Shown: in pieces, positions 22,238-34,229 of the stretch
Position numbering within the stretch: position 1 is the first letter of the stretch
Layout: each line of letters starts with the position of its first letter
Assembly (NCBI GenBank): GCA_030867875.1
Contig: JAOWCC010001589.1
Coordinates: 84,281,537-84,345,536 of the forward strand
Source: Actinernus sp. WN-2022
Taxonomy: Eukaryota > Cnidaria > Anthozoa > Actiniaria > Actinernidae
Length of the DNA stretch: 64,000 bases
Direction: 5' to 3'
The notes under the pieces: model-generated
The model's database searches: none
What the model saw: the letters and a program-made list of their open reading frames with translations, nothing else
Told to the model about the DNA's origin: nothing
Position numbers and translations under genes: made by a program

Positions 22238-25200
22238 GCCGAGCGGCCGTCTGTAAATATCGCCTAAAGTGTTTAGGATGAAAAAAAATGAAATTCCTCA
22301 AACTTTCTCAGAATAATGGCCTGGGTGAGTGAGGCATATAAATATAACTTTTAGTTGAATCTGATTTTTATTTTCGCCAAACGGCGACAAAATCGGTTTT
22401 ACGGCTCTTAGACCGGTTTTTAGGAGATCGATACCACACATCGTTAACGGCTCGCCTAAAAATGAAAATAGAAATTTATAGCAATACTGTGCAGCTAAAT
22501 ACAAAGAAAAGATAATGATTTCTCTTTTCATGGGTTGTTTATTACAAATTAAATATTTTATCAATTTTTCATTATTGTGTTAATTTTAGACATTTTTGGT
22601 ACGCAAAATAATGACCAAATTGAGAAGCCAAAATCTCCAATGATACATGACCTGGCTATATTAGAGTATAACCTAGCGAAAGAGCAATGTTTCTTCTTCA
22701 AATACATGCAATAAAATTTTTGGGCAATTAAAACTACGAATTTTCAGGGCACCAAACGCAAGTGGCACTGACGTAAGAATACTCTCTTTTCTCACAGCGT
22801 TCGAATGCACAGCATCTAAGATGAACAGAGGAAATAAATATTATATCAACTTCTATCAGGTTAAATTTAACACTAAAGAAGCCTGAGTACTTTCAGATAG
22901 ATTATATATCGGTTTCTACCAATTATGTACAAAATCAGTGGCTTTTAGCGGTATTTTTGCGATGACATATTGTTGAATCTTTACTCATGCCGGAGCGCTG
23001 ACAACTTTCAATTGATAGACTACCTTTATGAGACTTCTAAGTCAATCCGAATGATCTACAGTTGAACTATTCACTGTTAGGAATGTTAAAAAGTAATTGT
23101 AATGGCTTAATATGTACCTTTCATGTGATTTTGTAGAGAATCGGTAGTCAGTAACTAGAGGTTGTCAAATGCAAGACTGCCATAGTTCAACTGTTATTTT
23201 AAAAAGGGACGCTTATTTATGTTTAGACTCTGCCAAAATGGTATAGATAGCAGCAAAGGCTAAATCATCCGATGCGGTCAACAGACATTCTTCTCAGTCT
23301 ATTATTCTCAGTCTTCTGAGCCTTACACGGATTACTATTGTGGTCAACTTCATTCTTATGTTGTCCCCTTAAATTATTTTAATTAGAATTCAATAAAAAG
23401 GGTACAGCCATGGCCACATAACGGACTCCCATGCTCTATATCAACGCGTATACCGTACAGTTATGGTGTCAGTTATTTCTAGCCAACACAGCTACGTTTT
23501 TCACACACCTCTACCATTTAATTAATTTTGCAAGTGCTACCCTTCCCCCATCCCGGGTATTTCCATGCCTGGTATTAAAACAGCTGATTGATAGTAAACT
23601 TGCTGAATTTGATAATCTCTCGCGAACCCAAAAGACTCAATATTGATGGCAACTTGCAAGAATATTGACTTACATTGTAGGTAAGGTACCAAAGAACTTA
23701 AACAGATGTCGCATTTATGATTGGTAAATGATAGATGACATACAGTGGCGCGGATCCAGGGAGTGGGTTCCCCCTTACTTCTGGATATCACTCAGAAATG
23801 AATAGCTAAATACATATTTCAATGTATGCTACTCAGACATGAAAAATTATCATAGAAATATCATATGAAACCTGTTACATATTGTAAGTATAGTTCTCTA
23901 GTATGACATGCTTAACCCACCTTATATCACACTTGACACGGTTTTCTTTGTTCTTCATAGGGGTGAAACTCTGGTATAAACCCGTTGAACAATAGACTAA
24001 TTAAATCGTCAATCTGAGGTTTATGACTGTTACAGGGAGGTTTATAACTCAGTTTTAAACCTCCTTTCTATTTGAGAAAACCTCGCCAAATGTGATATAA
24101 GGTCATATAAGTCAGTTTCATACCTCGAACGTTCGGTTCTAATCCCTAAACATCCCTCGGGGCCTACGGCCCTCGGGATGTTTAGGGCTTAGAACCTCGG
24201 TTCTCGGTATGAAACTCTTACTTTTACAAAATCCTGGATCCGTCCCTGAATGAGTTGTCTTCTTCATCAGTAGTGGATGACTCTAGATCGGCTAAAAAAA
24301 ACGCAAAACGATCCCACAAGCGCTTAGATAGAACGAAGAACAGAATACTAAGTCCTAAGCGCCTTCGGTACATTTTTGTGGTCTTTTTGGGCAGAACTTG
24401 AACATAAATCAACATCTCTTTAACATCAAAGTAATATATTCACTGCTGATAAAGACTGAATAGCTACTTCCAGAAAAATACTTCTATACTACTACTAGTA
24501 CTGCTTGGCACATGATACACTTTTCCTCCTACAGTCGGTGCCTGCATTCTCCAGCGTGTTTAGCGAAACAAATCATACTTTAGACATAAACAGGCCGACC
24601 ATTACCCGGATCGTTATCGTTTATTTTTAGATTTTATATATAATGCCATACGTATTGTTTGCTTTCATCGCGAATATAGGCTGGTTTTCATTTGGTCGTT
24701 CGCTGCGATCGCTGTAAAGGTGAGTCGGCTTTAGGGACCGGACATTATTTAGCGGTAGGGGGGTGGGAGGGGGGCTACTAGTTCTGCATTGTGGCTTGCC
24801 CCAAAAAATGTGACCTTGCAGTTCTCTGGTCTCACAAAATAATGACCCTCCCCGTAGATAAGCCTATAAATATATTTAACCTATAAAAGAGGAGCATAAA
24901 AAAAATTGACCCCCCCTTAAATGGGAGCATAAAAAATCGTGACCCCCTACAAATCTAGTAGCCCCCCTCCCCCAACGCTAAATAATGTCCGGTCCCTTAT
25001 AGAGATCGTAGTGGTAACATGGAAACTACTCTCAAGCGGTCATAGCGATTACGATCGCCAGGATATAATTTATTGTTGTACCCGATAGTTCGGTTCAGTT
25101 CCATTTTTTTCAGCGGTCGCTGCGATCGGAGAAACGGGCATATGGGATATAATTTAGCATGGGGAGTGTCATACATTTTCAAACCCCCCAAAATAGAGGG

Positions 25201-26609
25201 TCGTAAAAAAGGGTTGGCTGTATGGGGAAGGGCAAAATATTTCATACTTATTGGTAGGGTTATATATTTTTAGACTTTTTCATTTCATTCTCTATAACGT
25301 ATGGTACGGACCTCGTACTCAGATAATGAGAGGTAGATACTTGTGACTTCCGGCACTCTTTTCTTCGACATTTTGGAAAAAGAGTTCTGACAGTCAGTTA
25401 TAGCCACTTTCCGCACACCTGGCCGACGCCGCACAAGTACCCTCCATCTCCCAGCAATTGTCACATGTCGATTGCCGTCCAATATACAGTTTGAAACTCA
25501 AAGACAAAAATAAAAGCCAAATCCAGTTGCACTGAGATCCTATATCGAATATAACTAGTTCCCCGGATCGGAACTGATGTAAATCAGAAATCCACAGTTA
25601 TAGATTTCTAGCTTCGTAAACACGTTGTTCATTTGTTCCGAAAAAGCGGGCTTCCTGTGTGTAACGCAATCTCAGCTGTTGACAGTTGAACTACGGCAGA
25701 CCTGTTTATAAAGCTACCAATTCTCTACGAAACCACATGAAAGGTACATATTAAGCCATAATAATTACTTTTAACATTCCTCACAGTGAATAGTTCAACT
25801 GTAGATCATTCGGATTGACTTAGAAGTCTATCAATTGAAAGTTGTCGGCGCTCCGGCATGAGTTCAACAATATGTCATCGCAAAAATACCGCTAAAAGCC
25901 ACTGATTTTGTACATAATTGGTAGAAACCGATATATAATCTATCTGAAAGTACCCAGGTTTCTTTAGTATTAAATTTAACCTGATAGAAGTTGACAAAAT
26001 ATTTTTTTCCTCTGTTCATCTCAGATTCTGTGCATTCGAACGCTGCGAGAAAAGAGAGTATTCTCATGTCGGTGTCACTTGCGTTTGATGCCCTGAAAAT
26101 TCGTAGTTTTAATTGCCCAAAAATTTTATTGCATGTATTTGAAGAAGAAACATTGCTCTTTCGCTAGGTTATACTCTAATACAGCCAGGTCATGTATCAT
26201 TGGAGATTTTAGCTTCTCAATTTGGTCATTATTTTGCGTACCAAAAATGTCTAAAATTAACACAATAATGAAAAATCGCTAAAATATTTAATTTGTAACC
26301 AAATTAAATAAACAACCCATGAAAAGAGAAATCATTATCTTTTCTTTGTACTTAGCTGCACAGTATTGCTATAAATTTCTATTTTCATTTTTAGGCGAGC
26401 CGTTAACGATGTGTGGTATCGAGCTCCTAAAAACCGGTCTGAGAGCCGTAAAACCGATTTTGTCGCCGTTTGGCGAAAATAAAAATCAGATTCAACTAAA
26501 AGTTATATTTATATGAATCACTCACCCAGGCCATTATTCTGAGAAAGTTTGAGGAATTTCATTTTTTTTCATCCTAAACACTTTAGGCGATATTTACAGA
26601 CGGCCGCTC
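22238..26609. mobile_element. 4.4-kb foldback element with TTAA target duplication
   Basis: Long inverted arms of roughly 950 bp (22238-~23195 and ~25675-26609), ending in GAGCGGCCGTCTGTAAATAT and its complement. TTAA lies on both sides (22234-22237, 26610-26613). The sister block at 39831 lacks the whole element (ACAACTCAAATCTCCGG), giving the empty site. The centre (23200-25670) holds no transposase that I can recognise, contains a nested MITE at 24734-24996 and a short hairpin at about 24140-24200 (CATCCCTCGGGGCC / CCCTCGGGATG). TTAA is typical of piggyBac or Kolobok targets. The left terminus has three extra bases (GCC). Confidence 0.8.
24734..24996. mobile_element. PIF/Harbinger-like MITE, 263 bp, TTA duplication
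   Basis: Inverted termini GGGACCGGACATTATTTAGC flanked by TTA (24731-24733 and 24997-24999), the TWA target of the Harbinger superfamily. Subterminal G-runs and C-runs (GGGGGGCTACTAG and its inverse). Nested in the centre of the 4.4-kb foldback element. Confidence 0.75.
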
Positions 26610-26791
26610 TTAAATCTCCGGCCAAATTTTACGTTAAACTTGAAAAGAAAATGCTAACATCAATAAGAAATTTTAATATAACCCGGATAGTACGAGCGCT
26701 CTGATTGGCTTATAGACTCAAGGAATCTGTAAACACAGAAATTGGCACGCCTGCTTGCGTTGTCTCGTAGTTATATCACATATATATATAT

Positions 26792-27043
26792 TTGCACTGC
26801 AAATAGATATATACCTTTTGTATTCTTGTCAAATTTGACAGCTAAAACAATGGAGAACAAAAGGTATATATATCGCTCTCTCAGAGCAATGTTTTTTGCA
26901 AACTTGTATATATATATACATATACACTCGGTTTCAAAAACATTGCTTTTGATTTATTTATATATACCTTTTGTTCTCCATTGTTTTAGCTGTCAAATTT
27001 GACAAGAATACAAAAGGTATATATATATATATTTGCAGTGCAA
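26792..27043. repeat. 252-bp inverted repeat (hairpin), copy in block A2
   Basis: Arms of about 80 bp (TTGCACTGCAAATAGATATA, CTTGTCAAATTTGACAGCTA, ATGGAGAACAAAAGG and complements) around a ~75-bp centre. A second copy is at 40031-40278. Each arm itself contains the palindrome TCAAATTTGA. Confidence 0.8.
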
Positions 27044-27631
27044 TGTTTTTGAAAACGGGTGTATACATATATACATAACTAACCTTAATTTGTAGGTGGT
27101 ACCAGCTGAAGGTGCGAGAAAGAGAAAAACTGAAGTAGGAATAGAGAAATATATGGGAGCTAAATATACTTAGAACATGGTCATACCCACTCGACCAATC
27201 AGCGTTCCCCATTTCAGCTGTCTAAATCCCATAGTTAAGTAATTATTAGAATACTAATAAGGCTATGAAACAATGGAAAACAATAGCCTTATTAGTATTA
27301 TATAGGGAATACTAATTACTCCCCTAGTCTAGACCCTGTATATTATTTCGAAATTTTCAGAGTTTCTTACAGTAGTTGCCAATAATTTCAGAAAAAAATG
27401 TCTCGTGGATGTGACCAAATTCTAAGGCGGTTAGATAATGAACACTCAAGTTCTATGTGATTTAGAGTGCCTCGCACTTTAGATAAATGCTCGGCACTCT
27501 AAATCACATAGAACTCTCGTGCCATTATCTAATCCTTACACAGACAACCGCCAGAGATAAGCGCTCATTCTGTGTTATTAATTACTGAGATCTGATAGTG
27601 ACTCAAGAGAAAAGAAAAGACAAAAAGTATG

Positions 27632-27704
27632 CGCCCGATAAGGGGCTCGAACCCTTGACCCTCAGGTTAAAAGCCTGATGCTCTACCATCTGAGCTAACC
27701 GGGC
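27632..27704 (-). tRNA. tRNA-Lys(UUU)
   Basis: Identical in sequence to the copy at 15731. The flanks are of type B in reverse orientation (GATACACCCCTATCCAGGGG hairpin 3' of it on the plus strand). Confidence 0.95.
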
Positions 27705-28294
27705 AACTCGTGTAATATAGCGATGAATATTTGTATTATATTATGATAATACAGTAACAGTTCAGCGTTATCCGCCTCTTGAACTCCGCACCCCACCTAC
27801 CGGATACACCCCTATCCAGGGGATCAAATAAACTAGTTTGGTTGATAGTTATGGCCACTGGATATAGGATTTATCCGCTGCATTGTAGCGTTAGTACCAT
27901 TCTTAGTAGCTTAGAACAACCGAATCATGCATGAACAGGAATTCTTACCGTATTAGAGTCACATTATCTGGCACCCACGCTGATGTTTATATAATATGTA
28001 GATGAACTTTACAGTCAACTCTAGTCTAAGATGGACACCACTCTAAGACGGAGGCCCGTCGACAGGGGAGCTTCGAGGGGTTCAGTAACGAACTCCCCCC
28101 CCCCCCGTAAGGTCCTTTGACTGCTGACGCATGGAATCGAGGTTGGATTTTTTTTACCGCTTTCTTCCTGTATTTGTTTTTTTAACAACAACAAGTTTAT
28201 TCGTACTTGTTCGACGCGACTGACTGAAAACGAACCCCCCCCCCTCCCCCTTAGTAGTTCTGTCGGCGGTCCTGTATATTGATTTCCTTCCACC

Positions 28295-28687
28295 AATACG
28301 GTTTATCTCACATACATTTGCATTTCTATTATTATGTCCAGTATCCGACCTGAGAGATGATTTACACCTAAAACTACTTAAAAGTGTCGGTTGTCCACTC
28401 TCGAGATCAGAGGTGTCCGCCAATAAAGAGAGATTACTAGTAATAGTCAAAAAGCTTGAATACAGCACGGCTTGGCGGAAAAGAGTCCATACGCCTCCAA
28501 GATGCATGCCAGGCTTCCAAACCCAATCTTCCAAAAACAGATTATACTGTCGGTATAAGCTGTGCACATGCAGTTTTATACTAAGGGTTTATCAATTATT
28601 TTCCTTTCAATCATTTTCTTTGTCAAGAGACATTGTCAGTACGGAAATTGTGAGTTGTGCAGGAATTGTCTGCGTTCAGTATCTTAC
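28295..28687. repeat. Inverted, truncated copy of the 21440-21850 part of the type A block
   Basis: The complement of 28310-28690 matches AGATACTGAA.GCTGACAGTT...TTGCACATTTT and the following GAGAGATGATTTACACCTAA segment of blocks A2/A4. The copy ends abruptly at the poly-G tract, where the satellite array begins. Confidence 0.65.
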
Positions 28688-28688
28688 C

Positions 28689-28690
<2 letters not shown>

Positions 28691-28721
<31 letters not shown>
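28691..28721. repeat. Poly-G tract, 31 G
   Basis: Uninterrupted G homopolymer after CCCC, exactly at the junction between the inverted type A fragment and the 28-bp satellite. It may mark an assembly-sensitive or rearranged junction. Confidence 0.9.
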
Positions 28722-28722
<1 letters not shown>

Positions 28723-28758
28723 GGTTTCCTATATTCGGCTGGTAGGGGTGATCGTCGT

Positions 28759-29612
28759 ATTATAAGGCATAGCTAGCATTATAAGCATTATAAGGCATAG
28801 CAAGCATTATAAGCATTATCAGGCATAGCAAGCATTATAAGCATTATAAGGCATAGCAAGCATTATAAGCATTATAAGGCATAGCAAGCATTATAAGGCA
28901 TATAGCAAGCATTATAAGCATTATAAGGCATAGCAAGCATTATAAGCATTATAAGGCATAGCAAGCATTATAAGCATTATAAGGCATAGCAAGCTATATA
29001 AGCATTATAAGGCATAGCAAGCATTATAAGCATTATAAGGCATAGCAAGCATTATAAGCATTATAAGGCATAGCAAGCATTATAAGCATTATAAGGCATA
29101 TCAAGCATTATAAGCATTATAAGGCATATAGCAAGCATTATAAGCATTATAAGGCATAGCAAGCATTATAAGCATTATAAGGCATAGCAAGCATTATAAG
29201 CATTATAAGGCATAGCAAGCATTATAAGGCATAGCAAGCATTATACGCATTATATGGCATAGCAAGCATTATAAGCATTATAAGGCATAGCAAGCATTAT
29301 AAGGCATAGCAAGCATTATAAGCATTATAAGGCATATCAAGCATTATAAGCATTATAAGGCATAGCAAGCATTATAAGCATTATAAGGCATAGCAAGCAT
29401 TATAAGCATTATAAGGCATAGCAAGCATTATAAGCATTATAAGGCATAGCAAGCATTATAAGCATTATAAGGCATAGCAAGCATTATAAGCATTATAAGG
29501 CATAGCAAGCATTATAAGCATTATAAGGCATATAGCAAGCATTATAAGCATTATAAGGCATATAGCAACCATTATAAGCATTATAAGGCATAGCAAGCAT
29601 TATAAGCATTTT
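28759..29612. repeat. 28-bp satellite, block 1
   Basis: Unit made of AGCATTATA twice plus AGGCATAGCA, about 30 copies. Common variants are ATAGC with an extra AT (GGCATATAGC), a lost AGCATTATA (19-bp unit) and CATATC. No open frame of interest. Divergence between units is very low. Confidence 0.95.
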
Positions 29613-30546
29613 CAAAAATTCATGAATAATTAATGAGCATTTTGTCCAATCAGATGAAGCAAATCAGTCACGTGCATGCTCCTTTATACCTGATAAAATC
29701 TCATCATTCTAAAAGGCCCGCGGAGGGATTTGAATTCTGTCCCAGAGGGAAACGGGGTTAATGATTGAGACAATGGAATTTCTATTGATGTTTCAGCTTT
29801 CTCACTGAATTGCTAATTAGGATGAACGTTTTATATAAAGAATACTAATGAACATGAAATTTTATATAAAGTTTCATCCTAATTAAGAATTCACTGATAA
29901 AGACCCAAAGATAGCAAAAAGTACACGGAACATAAGGTACCTAGATAATAAATTTTGCACTAAATTTACTAATATCAGCAGACTACCGAGATACACAGAT
30001 AATATTTTTAAAATGAAGTTATCCAACTACCATTACTTGTTTACCGAGCCACTATTTAGTTCCAATTATTAAACCAAACTCAAAGCCGTAAAATTATAAA
30101 AACGTGCATTAAACTTACATATTTTCTGCCGGAGTCAAAAATTTAGAGTCTCCCGTCATGTCAGTCACATCGCTTTCTAAGTCTTGAACTTTATCGAGGT
30201 AAACCACGACACCAAATCCTTCAAGTGCAGATTCTTCTTGGATTGCGAAACGCCGCTTCAAACATCATAGTATGGTAATTTCTTCATGTCATTCCCATGA
30301 GATGTTCGTAATTGCAGGCGGTGATTACTCGAATATTTTGCATGGCGTTGTGAATACAAAGGTTCAATGGTTCATTAAGTAACCATTCCCTTGAGATGTG
30401 CGTCTTTCTTTCATTGCATTCTTAAAGCGTTTTTGAAGCCGTTTAAAACACTCACAGCACGTGTTTTATCAAGTCTAAAAATTCTCGGGCTTCGCCCTCG
30501 GATTTTTAAACTTGATAAAACACTGCTGTTCGTGTTTTAAACAGTA
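29613..30546 (-). mobile_element. Element C, copy 1 (inserted in satellite)
   Basis: Inverse copy of 34230-35137. Ends CAAAAATTCATGAATAATTA and ...AAACAGTA; contains the palindrome AATTCTCGGGCTTCGCCCTC near 30480. On the minus strand (about 30245 to 30115) it retains an exon-like reading GFGVVVYLDKVQDLESDVTD followed by SKFLTPAENM and a GTAAGTTT donor-like sequence. It splits the 28-bp satellite. No transposase was recognised. Confidence 0.7.
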
Positions 30547-31154
30547 CATAAGGCATAGCAAGCATTATAAGCATTATAAGGCATATCAAGTATTATAAGC
30601 ATTATAAGGCATAGCAAGTATAATAAGGCATAGCAAGCATTATAAGCATTATAAGGCATGGCAAGCATTATAAGCATTATAAGGCATAGCAAGCATTATA
30701 AGCATTATAAGGCATATAGCAAGCATTATAAGCATTATAAGGCATAGCAAGCATTATAAGCATTATAAGGCATAGCAAGCATTATAAGCATTATAAGGCA
30801 TAGCAAGCATTATAAGCATTATAAGGCATAGCAAGCATTATAAGCATTATAAGGCATAGCAAGTATTATAAGCATTATAAGGCATAGCAAGCATTATAAG
30901 GCATAGCAAGCATTATAAGCATTATAAGGCATAGCAAGCATTATAAGCATTATAAGGCATAGCAAGCATTATAAGGCATAGCAAGCATTATAAGTATTAT
31001 AAGGCATAGCAAGCATTATAAGCATTATAAGGCATGGCAAGCATTATAAGCATTATAAGGCATAGCAAGTATTATAAGCATTATAAGGCATAGCAAGTAT
31101 TATAAGGCATAGCAAGCATTATAAGCATTATAAGGCATAGCAAGCATTATAAGC
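30547..31154. repeat. 28-bp satellite, block 2
   Basis: Same unit as block 1, with more point variants (GTATTA, GGCATGGC). Continuous with block 1 before element C inserted. Confidence 0.95.
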
Positions 31155-31828
31155 TTGATACGCTAGTATGCGTTTATAATGCCCTTGTGCAACCCCACTT
31201 CGACTATTGTTGCGAGGTGTGGGACACATTGGGAAGCATACTATCACAGCGTCTGCAGAAACTTCAAAACAGGTGCGCTAGGGTGATTATGAAGCGTCCG
31301 AACGAAGCTGGGCAATCTGAAATAGCTCTCCGCTCATTGGGTTGGATAACACTTGAGGAGCGGAGAGCTAAAATTAAGGCTAGACTCATGTTCAAAATAA
31401 TCAACAATTTAGCACCTCAACGGCTCTCTAGCATCTTCAATGACTCGTATGCAGTCAATTGCAACTACGACCTGCGGAATACACGTAAAAAAGTTTCCGT
31501 TCCTCTTCCTAAAACTGAATTCCTAAAAAAGAGCCTTAGTTACAATGGAGCCAAAATATGGAATGAATTACCTATAGAATTAAGAACCTCTGAGTCATTA
31601 GCCCAGTTTCGCTCAAAGATTTCCCCCGGCCTATTAGCGTAATTATATGCAGGGGTATCTAAATATAGTAGTTAGCAGTTTATAGTAGTATTTATCATAG
31701 ATTGACATGTATTCGGTTAGTTTTTAGCTTAGAACATTATTTTATTTATACGAGTAGTGCACGCCCCTTCTGGAAATCAGCTTCTAGTTGTGAGGGTGCT
31801 GCGTGTGTTTTTTTAAAGTTGACCTTGA
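31155..31828 (+). pseudogene. 5'-truncated CR1/L2-type LINE end inserted in the satellite
   Basis: The open frame at 31187-31642 encodes the last ~150 residues of a non-LTR RT protein: QPHFDYCCEVWDTLG, LQKLQNRCARVIMKRP, ALRSLGWITLEERRAKIKA, YDLRN, FLKKSLSYNGAKIWNELP. There is no catalytic domain, so it is a dead 3' fragment, but the frame is intact, implying a young insertion. A non-coding ~180-bp 3' end follows. AAGC on both sides of the fragment may be the target duplication, but it is also part of the satellite unit. Confidence 0.85.
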
Positions 31829-32831
31829 AGCATTATAAGGCATAGCAAGCATTATAAGCATTATAAGGCATAGCAAGCATTATAAGGCATAGCAAGCATT
31901 ATAAGCATTATAAGGCATAGCAAGCATTATAAGCATTATAAGGCATAGCAAGCATTATAAGGCATAGCAAGCATTATAAGCATTATAAGGCATAGCAAGT
32001 ATTATAAGGCATAGCAAGCATTATAAGCATTATAAGGCATAGCAAGCATTATAAGCATTATAAGGCATAGCAAGCATTATAAGCATTATAAGGCATAGCA
32101 AGCATTATAAGCATTATAAGGCATATAGCAAGCATTATAAGCATTATAAAGCATAGCAAGCATTATAAGCATTATAAGGCATAGCAAGCATTATAAGCAT
32201 TATAAGGCATAGCAAGCATTATAAGCATTATAAGGCATAGCAAGCATTATAAGCATTATAAGGCATATAGCAAGCATTATAAGCATTATAAGGCATAGCA
32301 AGCATTATAAGCATTATAAGGCATAGCAAGCATTATAAGCATTATAAGGCATAGCAAGCATTATAAGCATTATAAGGCATAGCAAGTATTATAAGGCATA
32401 ACAAGCATTATAAGCATTATAAGGCATAGCAAGCATTATAAGCATTATAAGGCATATAGCAAGCATTATAAGCATTATAAGGCATAGCAAGCATTATAAG
32501 GCATAGCAAGCATTATAAGCATTATAAGGCATAGCAAGCATTATAAGCATTATAAGGCATATAGCAAGCATTATAAGCATTATAAGGCATATAGCAAGCA
32601 TTATAAGCATTATAAGGCATAGCAAGCATTATAAGCATTATAAGGCATAGCAAGTATTATAAGCATTATAGGGCATATAGCACTGAAGCATTATAAGCAT
32701 TATAAGGCATATAGCAAGCATTATAAGCATTATAAGGCATAGCAAGCATTATAAGCATTATAAGCATTATAAGCATTATAAGCATTATAAGCATTATAAG
32801 CATTATAAGGCATAGCAAGCATTATAAGCAT
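31829..32831. repeat. 28-bp satellite, block 3
   Basis: Same unit. At 32750-32808 it degenerates into at least six uninterrupted 9-bp AGCATTATA monomers, showing that the 28-mer is a higher-order form of a 9-mer. Ends at GCATACG. Confidence 0.95.
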
Positions 32832-33196
32832 ACGAAAAACTTTAACAGCCTACATAGTATACTGCTATTAATCCTAGACCTGAGCTCAGAGTAAAGCTTA
32901 GGTATTGGTCACATGTTTGTTTCGATCGACACTCCGACGCCACTTCACGACTTACCCAAAATGTCATAACTTTTAAGATTTGCTTCTTTATTCTTCTCAC
33001 ATTTTCACAAACGGTACACAATTTATTGATGCAACTGATAATGTCCGATTACACTGGCAAACTAGTTAACTTTATTCACTGGATAGGGATGTATCCGATG
33101 GGTAGGGTGCGGTGTTCAAAAGGTGGCTGAACTGTTATCAGTAGATTATAATTATCAGAGTATAATACAAATATTCATCGCCGCTTTACGTGAGCT

Positions 33197-33269
33197 GCCC
33201 GGTTAGCTCAGATGGTAGAGCATCAGGCTTTTAACCTGAGGGTCAAGGGTTCGAGCCCCTTATCGGGCG
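33197..33269 (+). tRNA. tRNA-Lys(UUU)
   Basis: Identical cloverleaf to the copy at 15731, plus strand. Pol III T-run at about 33275-33290 (TTTTGTCTTTTCTTTT). First of the plus-strand genes. Confidence 0.95.
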
Positions 33270-33694
33270 CATTACTTTTGTCTTTTCTTTTCTCTTTAGT
33301 CACCATCAGATCTCAGTAATAACACAGAAGCGAGCGCTTATCTCGGGCGGTTGTGTCTTTTTAGTTCACCGTATATGGTTGTATATTTCTCTATTTCTAT
33401 TTCAGTTTCGTCGCATATTTCTCTATTTCTATTTCAGTTTTTCTCTTTCTCGCACCTTCAGCTGGTACCACCAACAAATTAAAGTTAGTTTTACATATCT
33501 GTTGTAATTTTAGCCTTTTCAAGTGTAGTATTTTCATCTTTTAAATTTAGGTTTTCTAGTCAAATTATTCTGTTTGATGCCATTTTTATTCGATGTAATA
33601 TTTCATTACGCTTCCAAGATCAGACGCCAGGCTTTCAAAGGCAATCGTCCATAACAGATTATCAATGCGCATAAGCCATCGTATTACTTCCATA

Positions 33695-33968
33695 CTGCAA
33701 CGCCTTCACTGGTTGCCAATTAGAGCTAGGATTGTTTTTAAGATTCTTTTTAAAATAATTACATATAAAGCCCTTCATCAGATCAGGCACCTGAGTACAT
33801 AAAGGAACTTCTAACTGTATATAAGCCTAGTCGTTCTTTGAGATCGGCATCACAGAACTTACTTGTAGTACCACTTTCAAACACTAAAAGCCGTAGTATG
33901 GTGAGAGATCTTTCCCCATGCAAATCACTGCCCCAACTCCATGCCTGATTACATAGGAGTTTCTGACT
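33695..33968 (+). pseudogene. RT C-terminal remnant carried by type B blocks
   Basis: Reads LQRLHWLPIRARIVFKI, KALHQI, then after a frameshift APEYIKELLTVYKPSRSLRS, ASQNLLVVPLSNTKSRSMVR, the C-terminal signature of CR1/L2-type LINEs. The same remnant occurs at 42115-42405, 44355-44690, 59295-59430 and 62095-62385 as part of each duplicated unit, so it was carried along by the block duplication rather than inserted five times. Confidence 0.8.
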
Positions 33969-34229
33969 CATTAAGTATTATTATTTATTATATATTTTTT
34001 AATTTAAGGATTAAGTATGACATGCATGGTGCAGAAACTGCCCCAAGATTATGCCACAGGTGTCCCAGGCAATTTGCACCCCCGTAAATTTGCACTCCAA
34101 GGTACAAATTTCCTAGACATTTTGCCTAGGAAATTTGCACCCCACTTAGGAAATTTGCAGCCCCTCCCAGAGTCTATCGTTTTCTTACCTACTGATCTGA
34201 ATTAAGCGCGTTAAATTTACAAAATTAAG

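Larger units (their letters stand above)
18478..28074. repeat. Type A duplicated block, copy 2 (long, with two tRNA-Lys)
   Basis: Begins GAAAGAAGAGGAAGCGGAATG (as at 35408) and runs to GCTTCGAGGGGTTCAG (as at 41336). Once the insertions at 19921-20706 and 22238-26609 are removed, it is collinear with 37556-41336. It carries tRNA-Lys at both ends (18943, 27632). Between them lie the hairpins described for copy 1, the 26792-27043 inverted repeat, a hairpin of TAATAAGGCTAT arms (27262-27300) and one of TTCTATGTGATTTAGAGTG arms (27450-27515). Confidence 0.8.

Noticed and set aside
28154..28745. Open frames around 28.1-28.7 kb on both strands
   Set aside because: They cross C/G homopolymers and an inverted type A repeat fragment, with no conserved motif.
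28759..32831. Regular short repeats resembling a CRISPR array
   Set aside because: Units are directly tandem with no unique spacers and occur in eukaryotic DNA with tRNA-Lys blocks and LINEs; it is a satellite.
33783..34205. Small frames repeated in each B unit (MTCMVQKLPQDYATGV type and the minus-strand MSQKLLCNQAW type)
   Set aside because: They are alternative readings of the RT remnant and of the AAATTTGCACCCC iterations, conserved only through block duplication.
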